Assembly (NCBI RefSeq): GCF_010731595.1
Contig: NZ_AP022582.1
Span: 3,596,001 to 3,660,000, forward strand
From: Mycobacterium seoulense
GTDB taxonomy: Bacteria; Actinomycetota; Actinomycetes; Mycobacteriales; Mycobacteriaceae
Length of the DNA: 64,000 nucleotides
Direction: 5' to 3'
The notes under the pieces were generated by a model. That model did no database searches. It was not told the DNA's origin and worked only from the letters and a program-made list of their open reading frames with translations. Positions 33,957-44,257 of the stretch are shown here, piece by piece. A program made the translations under genes and the position numbers. Numbering within the stretch: position 1 is the stretch's first letter; every line of letters begins with the position of its first letter.

Positions 33957-34889
33957 CTACGGCGTATCGCGGCGGGCCACCTGCGTGGGCTTGGCGTTGC
34001 GCCAGTCCTCGACGTCGGGCGGCAGGCCGACGGCGTACCTGTTCTCGTTGTGGGCCGCCCAGTGCGCGTGCCCCAGCTCGTGGATGTGGAACGCGTGCCG
34101 CAGCGCCTCGGTGAATCCCATTGCGTCGGAGGCGGCGTTGACCGAGTCTTTGACGAGCAGCGCCGCCATCGTGGGCCGGTCGGCGATGCGCCGCGCGAAT
34201 TCCAGCGTCTTTTCCGCCAGCTCGTCGACGGGGAACACCTTGGACACCATGCCGAGCCGGTAGGCCTCATCGGCGTCGAGCGCATCTCCGGTCAGCAGCA
34301 GCTCTTTGGCTTTTCGTGGACCGAATTCCCAAGGGTGCGCGTAATATTCGACGCCCGGCATACCCAGGCGCACCGCGACCACATCGCTGAATTTGGCGTT
34401 GTCGGCGGCGACGATCAGATCACACGCCCAGATCAGCATCAGGCCCGCGGAGATCGCATTGCCCTGCACCTGGGCGATGGTGATTTTGCGCAAATCCCGC
34501 CAGCGGCAGGTGTTTTGGAAGAAGTAATGCCACTCCTGCAGGTAGATCTTCTCCGCGATCGGATCGCGGGTACCGCCGTTGATGCGGAAGCTGGGAAGCT
34601 GGCTGCGCTCGGCGATCGCCAGCTCCGAGCCCAGGTCGTGGCCCGCGGAGAAGTTGCGGCCGCGCGCTGCGAGGATCACCACACGCACGGTATCGTCGGC
34701 CTCGGCCCGCAGAAATGCCTCGTCGAGCTGGACCAGCAGGCCGCGGCTTTGGGCGTTGTGGGCGTCGGGCCGGTTGAGCCAGATCCGCGCGATGCGGCCG
34801 TCGTCCAGGGTTTCGTAGCTCACCAACTCCTGGGCGTTGGCGTCGCCCGTTTGAGCACCGGCTTGCTCGGAGACTGTCATTCGGTCCAC
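33957..34889 (-). CDS. Enoyl-CoA hydratase/isomerase family protein
   Basis: 310 residues, long for a crotonase. The core is present (GRNFSAGHDLGSELA, then VQGNAISAGLMLIWACDLIVAADNAKFSDV), with an aspartate where hydratases often use glutamate. The C-terminal helices (ALRHAFHIHELGHAHWAAHN) are histidine-rich and unusual for the family. The CoA substrate is unknown. It is the first gene of a minus-strand pair with the SDR at 33852. The palindrome TTACACA...TGTGTAA at 34916-34939, 27 bases upstream of its start, is a probable operator. It follows the fetB-type gene with a 55-base gap. Confidence 0.88.
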   Translation of the reverse strand: MDRMTVSEQAGAQTGDANAQELVSYETLDDGRIARIWLNRPDAHNAQSRGLLVQLDEAFLRAEADDTVRVVILAARGRNFSAGHDLGSELAIAERSQLPSFRINGGTRDPIAEKIYLQEWHYFFQNTCRWRDLRKITIAQVQGNAISAGLMLIWACDLIVAADNAKFSDVVAVRLGMPGVEYYAHPWEFGPRKAKELLLTGDALDADEAYRLGMVSKVFPVDELAEKTLEFARRIADRPTMAALLVKDSVNAASDAMGFTEALRHAFHIHELGHAHWAAHNENRYAVGLPPDVEDWRNAKPTQVARRDTP

Positions 34890-34915
34890 CTCACTAGTTG
34901 TCAGGTCCGATGTCG

Positions 34916-34939
34916 TTACACATTACGGCCAGTGTGTAA
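34916..34939. promoter_or_regulatory. Palindromic operator candidate before the crotonase gene
   Basis: TTACACA and TGTGTAA form perfect 7-base arms around 10 bases (ATTACGGCCAG region), centred 38 bases upstream of the crotonase start and just after the fetB-type gene end. The layout is typical of a dimeric TetR/GntR-type repressor site. No regulator gene is adjacent. Confidence 0.55.
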
Positions 34940-34944
34940 GCGCG

Positions 34945-35742
34945 TCACCGCTGGGTGGGTGAGCCGTCCGGCCGCGCGCCGAGCGGCAGCAGGCGATGGT
35001 CTCGGGTGAACGCCAGGCGGCCCAGGCCGAGGGCGACGACGACGGTGGTGGCCGCCACCGAGCCCAGGATCAGGAACATCACCACGGCCTGGACCAGCAC
35101 GGCCTGCACCGGGTGAACGCCGGCGAGGATGAGCCCCGTCATGGCGCCCGGCAGGAACACCAGGCCGGTGGCTTTGGTGGTCTCGATCTGCGGCGATATC
35201 GCCGACCGCAACGCCGTCCGCAGGTACGGGGAAGCGGCCCGACGCGACGGTTGCCCGAGGGCAAGCCTGGCTTCCACCTCGTCGCGTTTGTCGCGCAACT
35301 CGTCGACCAGCCGCCGGGCCACCAACACCGTCGCCGTCATCGAGTTGCCGATCATCATCCCGGCTACCGGCACCAACGTCCGCGCCTGCAGCGGGAACAC
35401 CCGGCACCCGAAGATCACGCCGAGGGTGATGACCGCGGCGGCGGCGAACGCGGCGATCGTCAGCAGCCCCAGTCGCGGCACCTCCGGTGCTCGCCGGCGG
35501 GCGACGTCACCGGCGTAGGCCACCATGGCGGCCACCCAGGCCCACGACCACCACAGCGAGCGGCCGGGGGCGAACAGCAACGTCAGCGCGCCGCCCACGA
35601 GCAGCAGCTGCGCCAGGGCGCGCGCCGCCGCCCAGACCAGCTGACCGTGCAGCCCCAGCCGCTGCCATATCGACACCGCCGCCGCCAACGCCACCAGGAG
35701 CAGCGAGGCCGCCAGGCCGACCCAGCCAACCTGGCCGCCCAT
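34945..35742 (-). CDS. ABC transporter permease, FetB/YbbM type
   Basis: 265 residues from ATG 35742. About seven hydrophobic helices are seen. The UPF0014/FetB signature PVAGMMIGNSMTATVLVARRLVDELRDKRDEVEARLALG is complete, followed by TTKATGLVFLPGAMTGLILAG. E. coli FetAB exports iron or protects against iron/peroxide stress; the same could hold here, though thiol or other roles are possible. The start overlaps the stop of the ATPase gene by one base, so the two subunits are coupled. In M. tuberculosis the neighbouring space carries Rv3486-Rv3488 instead. Confidence 0.88.
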   Translation of the reverse strand: MGGQVGWVGLAASLLLVALAAAVSIWQRLGLHGQLVWAAARALAQLLLVGGALTLLFAPGRSLWWSWAWVAAMVAYAGDVARRRAPEVPRLGLLTIAAFAAAAVITLGVIFGCRVFPLQARTLVPVAGMMIGNSMTATVLVARRLVDELRDKRDEVEARLALGQPSRRAASPYLRTALRSAISPQIETTKATGLVFLPGAMTGLILAGVHPVQAVLVQAVVMFLILGSVAATTVVVALGLGRLAFTRDHRLLPLGARPDGSPTQR

Positions 35743-36389
35743 CACGCCGCCGACCCGACCGGGCCGAGGCCCAGGCTGCGGCCGCGCTCGATGCGCAGGA
35801 CCCGGTCGGCGGCGCGCTCGACCTGCGCCCAATCGTGGGTGACCCACAGCGCGGGTATCCCGCCGGCCGCGAGATCACGCACCGATCGCTCGATCACCCC
35901 GGCGGCTTCCGCGTCGACGGCGGAGGTGGGTTCATCGAGGAGGAGCACCTGCGGTCGCGCCATCAGCGTGCGGGCCAGGCACATGCGCTGCGCTTCCCCG
36001 CCCGACAACGCGGTGGCGTCGCGGTCCAGCCACGACCCGCTCAAACCGACCCGGGCCAAGGTGTCCCGCATCAGCGCGTCGGTCGAGCCGGGGTCGGCCG
36101 CGCGCAGGTTGTCGGCCACCGTTCCCGGGAACGGCGTCGGACGCTGGAAGCACATGCCCACCCGTCGCCTCAGCCGGAGCGGGTCGAGGCCGGCGACGTC
36201 CTGGCCGTGGAACGACACCGTGCCGCTCGTCGGCACCTCGAGTCGGTTGCACAGTCGAAGCAGGGTCGATTTGCCCGATCCCGACGGCCCGAACACGGCC
36301 GTCACGCCCCGGCCCGGAATGGCCGCCGTCAGGCCGTCCAACGCCCGCACTCGTTCCCGCTCTACGACCACGTCGAGGAACTCGAACAT
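35742..36389 (-). CDS. ABC transporter ATPase, FetA/YbbL type
   Basis: 215 residues from ATG 36389 (GAGGA before it). The Walker A motif is GPSGSGKST, the signature is LSGGEAQRMCLARTLM, Walker B is LLLDEPTSAVD, and the H loop is VTHDWAQVERAADRVLRIE. It is a compact ATPase with the Q-loop CFQRPTPFPGTV, closest to phosphate- and FetA-type ATPases. With the permease it forms a complete half-transporter pair. It is divergent from the Rv3489-like gene at 36436, 46 bases apart, so iron or stress control of one promoter may touch the other. Substrate assignment depends on the permease type. Confidence 0.9.
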   Translation of the reverse strand: MFEFLDVVVERERVRALDGLTAAIPGRGVTAVFGPSGSGKSTLLRLCNRLEVPTSGTVSFHGQDVAGLDPLRLRRRVGMCFQRPTPFPGTVADNLRAADPGSTDALMRDTLARVGLSGSWLDRDATALSGGEAQRMCLARTLMARPQVLLLDEPTSAVDAEAAGVIERSVRDLAAGGIPALWVTHDWAQVERAADRVLRIERGRSLGLGPVGSAA

Positions 36390-36435
36390 CAAGTCCTCAC
36401 CCACCCGCCCATCCTGCATCACCTACAGTTAAGTC

Positions 36436-36600
36436 ATGGCTACGAAATCTGACCCTGGCGAGATCGGCGACGTCGAACCGGTTGCCGACAGCACCGCAAG
36501 CCAGGCCAGGCGCGTTGTCGCGGCGTACGCGAACGACGCCGACGAGTGCCGCGTCTTCCTGTCGATGCTCGGTATTGGGCCCGCAAAACTCGACGCGTAA
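36436..36600 (+). CDS. 54-residue conserved protein directly preceding otsA (Rv3489-like)
   Basis: 54 residues, reading MATKSDPGEIGDVEPVADST and ending FLSMLGIGPAKLDA. It ends with TAA at 36600, and otsA begins at the next base, so the two are tightly coupled. M. tuberculosis Rv3489 is likewise 54 residues and sits in front of otsA. It has no signal or membrane segment, is acidic at the N-terminus and has one cysteine (DECRVF). The function is unknown; it may act with or set expression of OtsA. The ATG has no strong ribosome site in front (CTACAGTTAAGTC). Confidence 0.9.
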   Translation: MATKSDPGEIGDVEPVADSTASQARRVVAAYANDADECRVFLSMLGIGPAKLDA

Positions 36601-38082
<1,482 letters not shown>

Positions 38083-38166
38083 GTCCCGCGAACCCATGGT
38101 GTTGCCACGTAAACGCTGTGATACTCGATGCATCGGTGAAGGGGAAGGCCCGGAAGGGAGGGAACC

Positions 38167-38745
38167 GTGAAGCTCCGTCGCGGGCTGGCCGCTGGCGCAG
38201 GCATATTCTCGGCTGTCGCCATCGGAATCGCACTGGAATCGGGTGACCCGGCGCATGCGGTCGGGCCGCCGCCCGATGGCAACTACAACTTCAACGAGGC
38301 GGGCGTCTCCGGGGTGACCTGGACGATTTCGGCGCTGTGCGACCAGCCGTCCGGAACCCGGAACATGAATGACTATTCCGACCCGATCGTCTTCGCGATG
38401 AACTGCGCCCTGAACATCGTGAGTTCGACGCCCGAACGGATCACCCCCGCGGACAAGGTGCAGAACTTCAGCGGCAGGGCCCGGATGACCAGCATGATGT
38501 GGACCTTCAAAGTCGAGAAACCCGACGGTATTTCGTGCCCCGGCGGCGGCACCGCACCGTCCACCGACACCTATGCGTTCAGCGACGAAAACATGAGCGG
38601 CACCCATACCACCCTGCACGGTGCGGTCTGTGGGATGCAGCCGGAGATGAAGAAGCAACCGTTCTCGCTGCGGATGTCCGGGCCCCCGCCCAGCCCGGTC
38701 GAACGTTACCCGTTGTACTGCAACGGCATTGCGATGTGCTACTAG
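38167..38745 (+). CDS. Exported protein of unknown function (Rv3491-like)
   Basis: 192 residues from GTG 38167 (AAGGGAGGG before it). A signal peptide (KLRRGLAAGAGIFSAVAIGIALESGDPAHA) is cleaved near residue 30. The mature part is rich in aromatic residues and has cysteines consistent with disulfides (SALCDQPS, AMNCALN, ISCPGGG, AVCGMQ, YCNGIAMCY). The same length and position as Rv3491, after otsA and before the mce4 operon. It is a secreted or cell-wall protein of unknown function. It ends 9 bases before the convergent Rv3492c-like gene. Confidence 0.88.
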   Translation: MKLRRGLAAGAGIFSAVAIGIALESGDPAHAVGPPPDGNYNFNEAGVSGVTWTISALCDQPSGTRNMNDYSDPIVFAMNCALNIVSSTPERITPADKVQNFSGRARMTSMMWTFKVEKPDGISCPGGGTAPSTDTYAFSDENMSGTHTTLHGAVCGMQPEMKKQPFSLRMSGPPPSPVERYPLYCNGIAMCY

Positions 38746-38754
38746 CGCGTGCTA

Positions 38755-39249
38755 CTAGATCGGCGTGATGTAGGCGATCAGCCATTGCTTGCCGATCTTC
38801 TTGAAGTCCACCCGTAACCGGCTGCCGTCGTAGAGGGGCTGGCGCGATTTGTCGGTCACGGTGCGATTCATATAGACCATCAGCGATGCCGAATCACGCT
38901 TGGCGGACATGACTCCCACGCCCACCACGCTGGCCTGGACGACCACCTCACGCTTCTTGGCTTCCGGAATGATCTGCGCGTTGGCGCTTTTGCGGAACTC
39001 CTGACGATAGTCGGGGGTCAACAGGGGGTACGCGTCGCTAAGGCTGCGTTCCACCGTCTGATAGTCGTAGGCGAAGACCTCGGGAATCTCCTTGGTGGCC
39101 AGGCCCGGTAGCACCGCACGCGCCGCCTCCTCGCCGCGCGTCTGTACCCGCCCCCAATAGAACCAGCCGGCCGCCGCGGACAACCCGACGAACACCAGAA
39201 CCAGGAGGTAGCCCGCGACGACGAGCAGCCTGTGCCGCCACCGCATCAA
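38755..39249 (-). CDS. Mce-associated membrane protein (Rv3492c-like)
   Basis: 164 residues. There is one N-terminal transmembrane helix (LLVVAGYLLVLVFVGLSAAAGWFY) and an extracytoplasmic domain with the Mce-associated pattern DYQTVERSLSDAYPLLTPDYRQEF and DGSRLRVDFKKIGKQWLIAYI. Mam proteins stabilise Mce complexes at the membrane, as shown for Mce1/Mce4 (OmamA-like). It is the last gene of the minus-strand mce4 operon and overlaps the preceding Mam gene by 4 bases. Equivalent to Rv3492c by order and size. Confidence 0.9.
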   Translation of the reverse strand: MMRWRHRLLVVAGYLLVLVFVGLSAAAGWFYWGRVQTRGEEAARAVLPGLATKEIPEVFAYDYQTVERSLSDAYPLLTPDYRQEFRKSANAQIIPEAKKREVVVQASVVGVGVMSAKRDSASLMVYMNRTVTDKSRQPLYDGSRLRVDFKKIGKQWLIAYITPI

Positions 39250-39935
39250 TTACCCCCGTTGGGATACTTCAGGTCGTAGCCCGTCATCCGGCCCTGCTCG
39301 TCCTCGTGGACGATCACCCGCAGGCGATAGGGCATGGAGGGCTTGTTCACGCCGTCGATGTCGGCGACGGTGACCCGCACCGAAACGAGCACGGACGCGT
39401 TGTCGGTCACGTTGTCGATGCCCTCCAGGGCGGCGCCGTTGATGACGGCTTCCGACGTCGCGTTGGTGGACCGGAAGATGCCCTTGAGGTTCTCGATGTT
39501 GTTGTTGGCGCCCAGCATTCCGCGCAGCGGTCCGCTGGTGCCGTTGTAGAAACGGTTCACGCTCTCGTCGATGTTGTCCTGCTTGTAGCTGAACATGTTG
39601 ACCACCGTCTGCGTGGCTGTGTCCACGAAGCGCTGGTCGCGCGCTTGTTCGGCGTTGGCGTGCCGTTGCTGCACGACAAGCAGGGCCACGCAACCGGCGA
39701 GCGCGCCGATGGCCAACAGCCCGGCCGCCGACGAGATCCAGGCCACCAAGGTGCGGTGCGGCCGCCGCCGCGGTGGCGGCTTGACGGACGTGAGGGTCTT
39801 GACGGGCTTGGCCGGCTGCGTCGGCGCGGCGTCGACACGCACCGTGGCGGACGGATTCGCCTCGCCTTTCGCGGGGCCGGCCGCGCGGGAGGCCCGACGA
39901 CGAACGCGCGGTTTGTTGGTTGGCTCGTCTGCCAC
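39246..39935 (-). CDS. Mce-associated membrane protein (Rv3493c-like)
   Basis: 229 residues. A basic, proline-rich cytoplasmic N-terminus (about 70 residues) is followed by a transmembrane helix (LVAWISSAAGLLAIGALAGCVALLVV) and a Mam domain: QRFVDTATQTVVNMFSYKQDNIDESVNRFYNGTSGPLRGML. The partner domain ends RLRVIVHEDEQGRMTGYDLKYPNGG. Its stop overlaps the next gene by 4 bases and its start overlaps the end of mce4F by one base, so it is coupled to the operon. It probably assembles or protects the Mce4 complex. Confidence 0.9.
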   Translation of the reverse strand: MADEPTNKPRVRRRASRAAGPAKGEANPSATVRVDAAPTQPAKPVKTLTSVKPPPRRRPHRTLVAWISSAAGLLAIGALAGCVALLVVQQRHANAEQARDQRFVDTATQTVVNMFSYKQDNIDESVNRFYNGTSGPLRGMLGANNNIENLKGIFRSTNATSEAVINGAALEGIDNVTDNASVLVSVRVTVADIDGVNKPSMPYRLRVIVHEDEQGRMTGYDLKYPNGGN

Positions 39936-41659
39936 TACATCGGCCTCGGATCAAGCATCAGGTCCACCCAATTCTCGGCGCTCGACGCGCCGCTAGCACC
40001 GGCCGCGAAAATACCAGTGCCGCCCGCCGGGTCCTTGAATGCGCCGGTCTTCTCGTCATAGGTGGCATACGCCGGTCCGCTGGCCTGCGGTTGCCCGCCG
40101 GGCGGCGGCCCCCACGGCTTCTCCGGTCCGGGCCCCGGCGGCGGGGGATTGATCCCTTCCGGCGGCGCCGGCGGTGGCAGCCACTTGGGGTAGGGCAACT
40201 GCGGCGGCACGGGCGGAACCCCGGGCGGCTGCCACGACGTGAACGGCGGTGGTGGCCCGTTGTCGTTGGGCGGCGGCGGGTCAAACGCCGGCTGCTTGTT
40301 GGGCAGCGGTCCCGGCCCGGGGACCACCCCGGGCGGGGGTGGCCCGGCGATCGGGGTGCCCGGATCGGGTTCCGCACCCGGCGGGATGTACGGGAACTTG
40401 TTGGGCGGCAACACGTTCAGCCCGTTGGTTACCGGAGTGTCGTAGGGCACCGGCGGACCGCGCCACGGGTTGCGACCAACTGGCACATAACCCTTCGGGT
40501 CACGGCAGAGCTGGACCGTCGGTGCCCGTTTGCCGGGAAACTCCTGACAGGGATAATTGCGCGCGCCGCGCACGGTACTCGGATCGTTCTGCGCGACCTT
40601 GCAATACATGTCCCGCGGTAGCTCGCGCACCGTCTCGTCGGCCGGTGTGCGCATCAACGGCGGCGGCAGGAAGCCGACGGCGCACGGCGGGGGGTCGTTG
40701 AGGTCGAGCTTGAAGTCCAGCTTGGCGCCCTCGTCCTGCGGCGCACCGCCGGCGGCCGTGGTGATCGCGGCGAACAGCGCCGGCAGCACGACCAACAGCT
40801 GCTCGATCGACTTGTGGTAGATCACGCCCACCCGGCCAAGGTTGGCCAGGCTGGCCGCCAGCGCCGGGAAGGAGGGACGAATACCGGAGAACGCGGTGCT
40901 TGCCTCGTCGGTCGCACCGGGCGCGGTGGCCAGCGTCGAACGCAGCTGCGGGTCGGCCTGCCGCACCTCGGAGGTGAACCGCGCCAACCCGTCGGACAGC
41001 GACTTGATGTCGGCGCCGGCGCGAATCTGTGCTTCCAGGAACGGACCGGCCTGGTCGATCAACTGCGAGGCTTGCGGGTAGTTCGCGTTGGCCTCGTCGA
41101 CCAACAACCGGGCGGACTCGAACAAGCGGGCCAGCTCGGGGCCCGACCCGTTGGTCGCGATGAAGGTCTCGTGCAACAGCTCACGCAGCCGGGTGTCGCC
41201 CAGGCTGTTGGTCAGCGCCTCGGCCCGCTTCAACAGATCGGCGACGTCCCGGCCGATCCGGGTGTTCTGCCGCTCGATTCGAAACCCGTTGTGCAACTTG
41301 GTGGATGCCGGTGTGCTCGGGGGCACCAGATCGATGTATTGCTCACCGACCGCCGACACGCTCTTGACCGTCGCGGTGACGTTCGACGGTATGGCAGTTC
41401 CGCTGTTGAGTCGCATCCCGGCGGTGACGCCGTTGGGGTTGAGGCCCACCGACTCCACCCGGCCGACGGCAACGCCGCGATAGGTGACGTTGGCGTTCTT
41501 GTACAGGCCACCGCCGGCGACGAAATCGGCGGTCCCGGCGTAGGTTCCGAGGCCGAACGTCGACGGCAGCCGCAGGTAGAAGATCGCCATCACGGTCAAC
41601 GTGATGGCGGTGATCACCGCGAATATCCAGAGCTGGATCCTGGTGAGTTTGTCGTGCAT
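39935..41659 (-). CDS. mce4F: Mce4F cell-wall substrate-binding/channel subunit
   Basis: 574 residues. An N-terminal transmembrane anchor (LWIFAVITAITLTVMAIFYL) precedes the MCE domain (FVAGGGLYKNANVTYRGVAVGRVESVGLNPNG), then a long helical region (residues about 130-310) that forms the Mce channel. The C-terminal 200 residues are proline-rich (GPPPPGVVPGPGPLPNKQP). Six such subunits form a heteromer that moves sterol across the periplasm to YrbE4AB; cholesterol is the known Mce4 cargo in M. tuberculosis. It is followed at the next base by the first Mam gene and preceded by lprN at 13 bases. Confidence 0.95.
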   Translation of the reverse strand: MHDKLTRIQLWIFAVITAITLTVMAIFYLRLPSTFGLGTYAGTADFVAGGGLYKNANVTYRGVAVGRVESVGLNPNGVTAGMRLNSGTAIPSNVTATVKSVSAVGEQYIDLVPPSTPASTKLHNGFRIERQNTRIGRDVADLLKRAEALTNSLGDTRLRELLHETFIATNGSGPELARLFESARLLVDEANANYPQASQLIDQAGPFLEAQIRAGADIKSLSDGLARFTSEVRQADPQLRSTLATAPGATDEASTAFSGIRPSFPALAASLANLGRVGVIYHKSIEQLLVVLPALFAAITTAAGGAPQDEGAKLDFKLDLNDPPPCAVGFLPPPLMRTPADETVRELPRDMYCKVAQNDPSTVRGARNYPCQEFPGKRAPTVQLCRDPKGYVPVGRNPWRGPPVPYDTPVTNGLNVLPPNKFPYIPPGAEPDPGTPIAGPPPPGVVPGPGPLPNKQPAFDPPPPNDNGPPPPFTSWQPPGVPPVPPQLPYPKWLPPPAPPEGINPPPPGPGPEKPWGPPPGGQPQASGPAYATYDEKTGAFKDPAGGTGIFAAGASGASSAENWVDLMLDPRPM

Positions 41660-41672
41660 GTGCGTCGGCCCC

Positions 41673-42827
41673 CTACTGTCCTGAAGCCGTGCCGGGCGGA
41701 ATTTTGAACGGGTCGGCGGCCTGTCCGGACAGGTTGGCCAATTCGCCGACCAAAAAGTCGGGCGGATTGAGGATCTCGTTCATGTGGGCCATGTTCGGGT
41801 CGAAATACGCCGTCGTGAAGAAAGTTTCACCGAGCCGGCGGAGCGTGAGGTCGAAGGTGGTGAACACGTTGAGGTAGTCGCCCCGCACCGCGTTCTTGAT
41901 ACCGAAGTTCGGGAAGGGGAACGTCAGCAAGAGCTGCAGCGAGGTGACGAAGTTCTTCCGGTTGTCGTTCAGCGCCTTGGCGACCGCGTACAGGTCCTTG
42001 AGGTCGGCGGCGAAGTCCACCTTGGTCTTTGCCAAGATGTTCGAGGTCACCGTCGCCAGTTTCTTGAGCGCGGAGAACGCCTCGACGATGTGGTCGCGGT
42101 TCTTGTTGAGCACGCGAATCGCGTCGGGCAGCGTGTCCAGCGCCCGGCCCAGGTTGTCCTTGTCGCGGGCCAGGCTCGCGGAGAATCGGTTCAGGCCGTC
42201 GAGGGCATCGATGATGTCGTTGACCTGCCGGTTGAGTCCCGCGGTCAGTTCCGCCAGATGGGGGATGAGGTCGGCGAACTGGTCCTGCCGGCCGGCGACG
42301 GCCTGATACGTCTCGTCGGTGATCTCCTCCAGCGCACCGACGTTACCCTTGTTCACCACGACGCCGAGGGCCGACAACACCTCTTCGGTGGTGGGATAAC
42401 GGCCGGTGTGGGACTCGGAGATCTTCGACCCGTCGGTCAGTCGGCCGACACCCGGCTTGTCCTTGGGACGGGCCAGGTCGATGTGCATCGAACCCAGCAG
42501 CGACGTCTGCGCAACCGTCGCCGTGGCGTTGGCCGGCAGCACGACATTCTTGTCCAACGACAATTTCACCGCCGCGTAGAACGATCCGTCGGACCGCTGT
42601 TGGGCTTGGACGCCCGAGACGCTGCCGACGGTGACGTCGTCGACCATGACGGGCGAGTTCTGCGGCAGCGTCGCCACGTCGGGCAGGTCGACGGTGATCG
42701 AGTAGGCGCCACCGCCATGACCGGCGGTACCCGGCATCGACAGGGAGTTCAGACCGCCGTATTGACAGCCCGCCAGCAGCGCGCTACCCGCCGCTAAAGC
42801 GCCGCCACGCAACCACATTCGGTTCAT
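41673..42827 (-). CDS. lprN: Mce4E lipoprotein LprN
   Basis: 384 residues. The signal MNRMWLRGGALAAGSALLAGC ends in a lipobox with Cys21, so the N-terminus is acylated. The MCE domain includes QNSPVMVDDVTVGSVSGV, and the helical part has the family's QTSLLGSMHIDLARP. It is the lipoprotein (E) subunit of Mce4. It is coupled to mce4D: its start shares the last stop base (ATGA-type overlap at 42827). No truncation is seen. Confidence 0.95.
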   Translation of the reverse strand: MNRMWLRGGALAAGSALLAGCQYGGLNSLSMPGTAGHGGGAYSITVDLPDVATLPQNSPVMVDDVTVGSVSGVQAQQRSDGSFYAAVKLSLDKNVVLPANATATVAQTSLLGSMHIDLARPKDKPGVGRLTDGSKISESHTGRYPTTEEVLSALGVVVNKGNVGALEEITDETYQAVAGRQDQFADLIPHLAELTAGLNRQVNDIIDALDGLNRFSASLARDKDNLGRALDTLPDAIRVLNKNRDHIVEAFSALKKLATVTSNILAKTKVDFAADLKDLYAVAKALNDNRKNFVTSLQLLLTFPFPNFGIKNAVRGDYLNVFTTFDLTLRRLGETFFTTAYFDPNMAHMNEILNPPDFLVGELANLSGQAADPFKIPPGTASGQ

Positions 42828-44257
42828 CAGCCGCCCCCCTGGCCGGCAGGCGGCGTCGCCTGGCCCGGCGGCGGCCCCGGGAGGGGCCCGAAGGCGCTGC
42901 CCGGAGCCGGTCCCGGCGCGGGTCCGGCATTCCCCAAGGCCGGCGCCGGCGCCTGGCCGGCCTGCGGTGCCGTCGGAACCAGCAAGGCCTGCAGGTCCGC
43001 CGGGTTCTGGGCGGCGGGCGGCGTCTTGCCACCGTTGGCCGGGATCCAGGTCAGCTCGGGGACCGGAGTGGCCGACTTCGCCTGGGTTTCCGGGGTGTCG
43101 TAGATGATCTGGCCTTTGTAGGCAGTGATCGTGTTGAGCGGGTGGAACATGATCGGTGGGTAGTTGACGGTGAGCCGGCGCAGCACGGGACCCAGCCGCT
43201 CACGACACAGTTCCGCGCGCCGGTAGTAGTCGGGCGCGCGCGGCCCGCCGGCCGTCTCGAAGGACCCACCGCAGATGAACTGCACGGGGTTGGCGAATTC
43301 GGGTATCGACAGCAGTCCGTTGAGGGTGCCCTGCGCCGGGTCGTAGATGTTGTAGAAGTTGGCGATGCCGGGGCCCGCCACGTGCAGCACCTGCTCGATG
43401 TTCTCGCTCTGGTCGCTCAGGGTCTTGGCGAAGTCGTTGAGGTTGTTGACCGTATCGATGATGGTCGAGTTGTTCTCGTGCAGGAATCCCCTGATGTCGG
43501 AGAGCGCCTTGTTCAGCGTGCCCAGGGTGCTGTCGAGGTGACGTGAACTGTCGGCGAGCACCTGCGACACCGAGGCGACGTTTCCGGCGAACTGGACGAT
43601 CTGCTCGTTACTGGCCGACAGCGCGTTGACAAGAACCTGAAGGTTCTTGACCGTGCCGAAGATGTCGCTGCGCGAATCCCCCAGCCGCCCAGCGGCTTGG
43701 GAGAGTTCGCGCAAGGCGTCGTGGAAAGACTCGCCGTTGCCGTTGAGCGTGTCCGCGGCCTGGTTGATCGCCCGGCCCAACGGCCCCTGCATCGATCCCG
43801 TGGTGGGACCGAGCTGAACGGCCAGTTGCGTCAGCGACTCCTTGACCTCGTCCCATTCCACCGGCACCCCGGTGCGGCTCAGGCCGATGCTCCCGCCGTC
43901 GGGCAGCACGGCCCCACCGGTATACGCGGGCGTCAGCTGAATGAACCGCGCGGCCACCAGGTTCGGCGACATGATGATGGCCTGGGCGTCCTTCGGGATC
44001 TTCACGTCCTTGGACACCGACATGGTGATCTTGACGTCGGAGGGCCGCGGCTCGATCGTGTCGACCTGACCCACCGGAACCCCGAGAACGCGGACCTGGT
44101 CACCGGGGTAGAGCCCGACCGCGGAAGTGAAGTAGCCGACGATGCTTCGCGTATTGCCGGTCGAGGACAGCACATACACGCCGCCCACCAACACCGCGAT
44201 GAGCGCGATGGCGGTGGTGTAGCGCAGCCCCCGGCTGCCGGCGATCCGCTGCATCAT
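42827..44257 (-). CDS. mce4D: Mce4D subunit
   Basis: 476 residues. The anchor ALIAVLVGGVYVLSSTG is followed by the MCE domain (GLYPGDQVRVLGVPVGQVDTIEP) and helical repeats. The C-terminal proline/glycine tail (GPAPGPAPGSAFGPLPGPPPGQATPPAGQGGG) is longer than in M. tuberculosis Mce4D. The ATG at 44257 overlaps the mce4C stop by 4 bases. Member of the Mce4 hexamer that delivers cholesterol through the cell envelope. Confidence 0.95.
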   Translation of the reverse strand: MMQRIAGSRGLRYTTAIALIAVLVGGVYVLSSTGNTRSIVGYFTSAVGLYPGDQVRVLGVPVGQVDTIEPRPSDVKITMSVSKDVKIPKDAQAIIMSPNLVAARFIQLTPAYTGGAVLPDGGSIGLSRTGVPVEWDEVKESLTQLAVQLGPTTGSMQGPLGRAINQAADTLNGNGESFHDALRELSQAAGRLGDSRSDIFGTVKNLQVLVNALSASNEQIVQFAGNVASVSQVLADSSRHLDSTLGTLNKALSDIRGFLHENNSTIIDTVNNLNDFAKTLSDQSENIEQVLHVAGPGIANFYNIYDPAQGTLNGLLSIPEFANPVQFICGGSFETAGGPRAPDYYRRAELCRERLGPVLRRLTVNYPPIMFHPLNTITAYKGQIIYDTPETQAKSATPVPELTWIPANGGKTPPAAQNPADLQALLVPTAPQAGQAPAPALGNAGPAPGPAPGSAFGPLPGPPPGQATPPAGQGGG

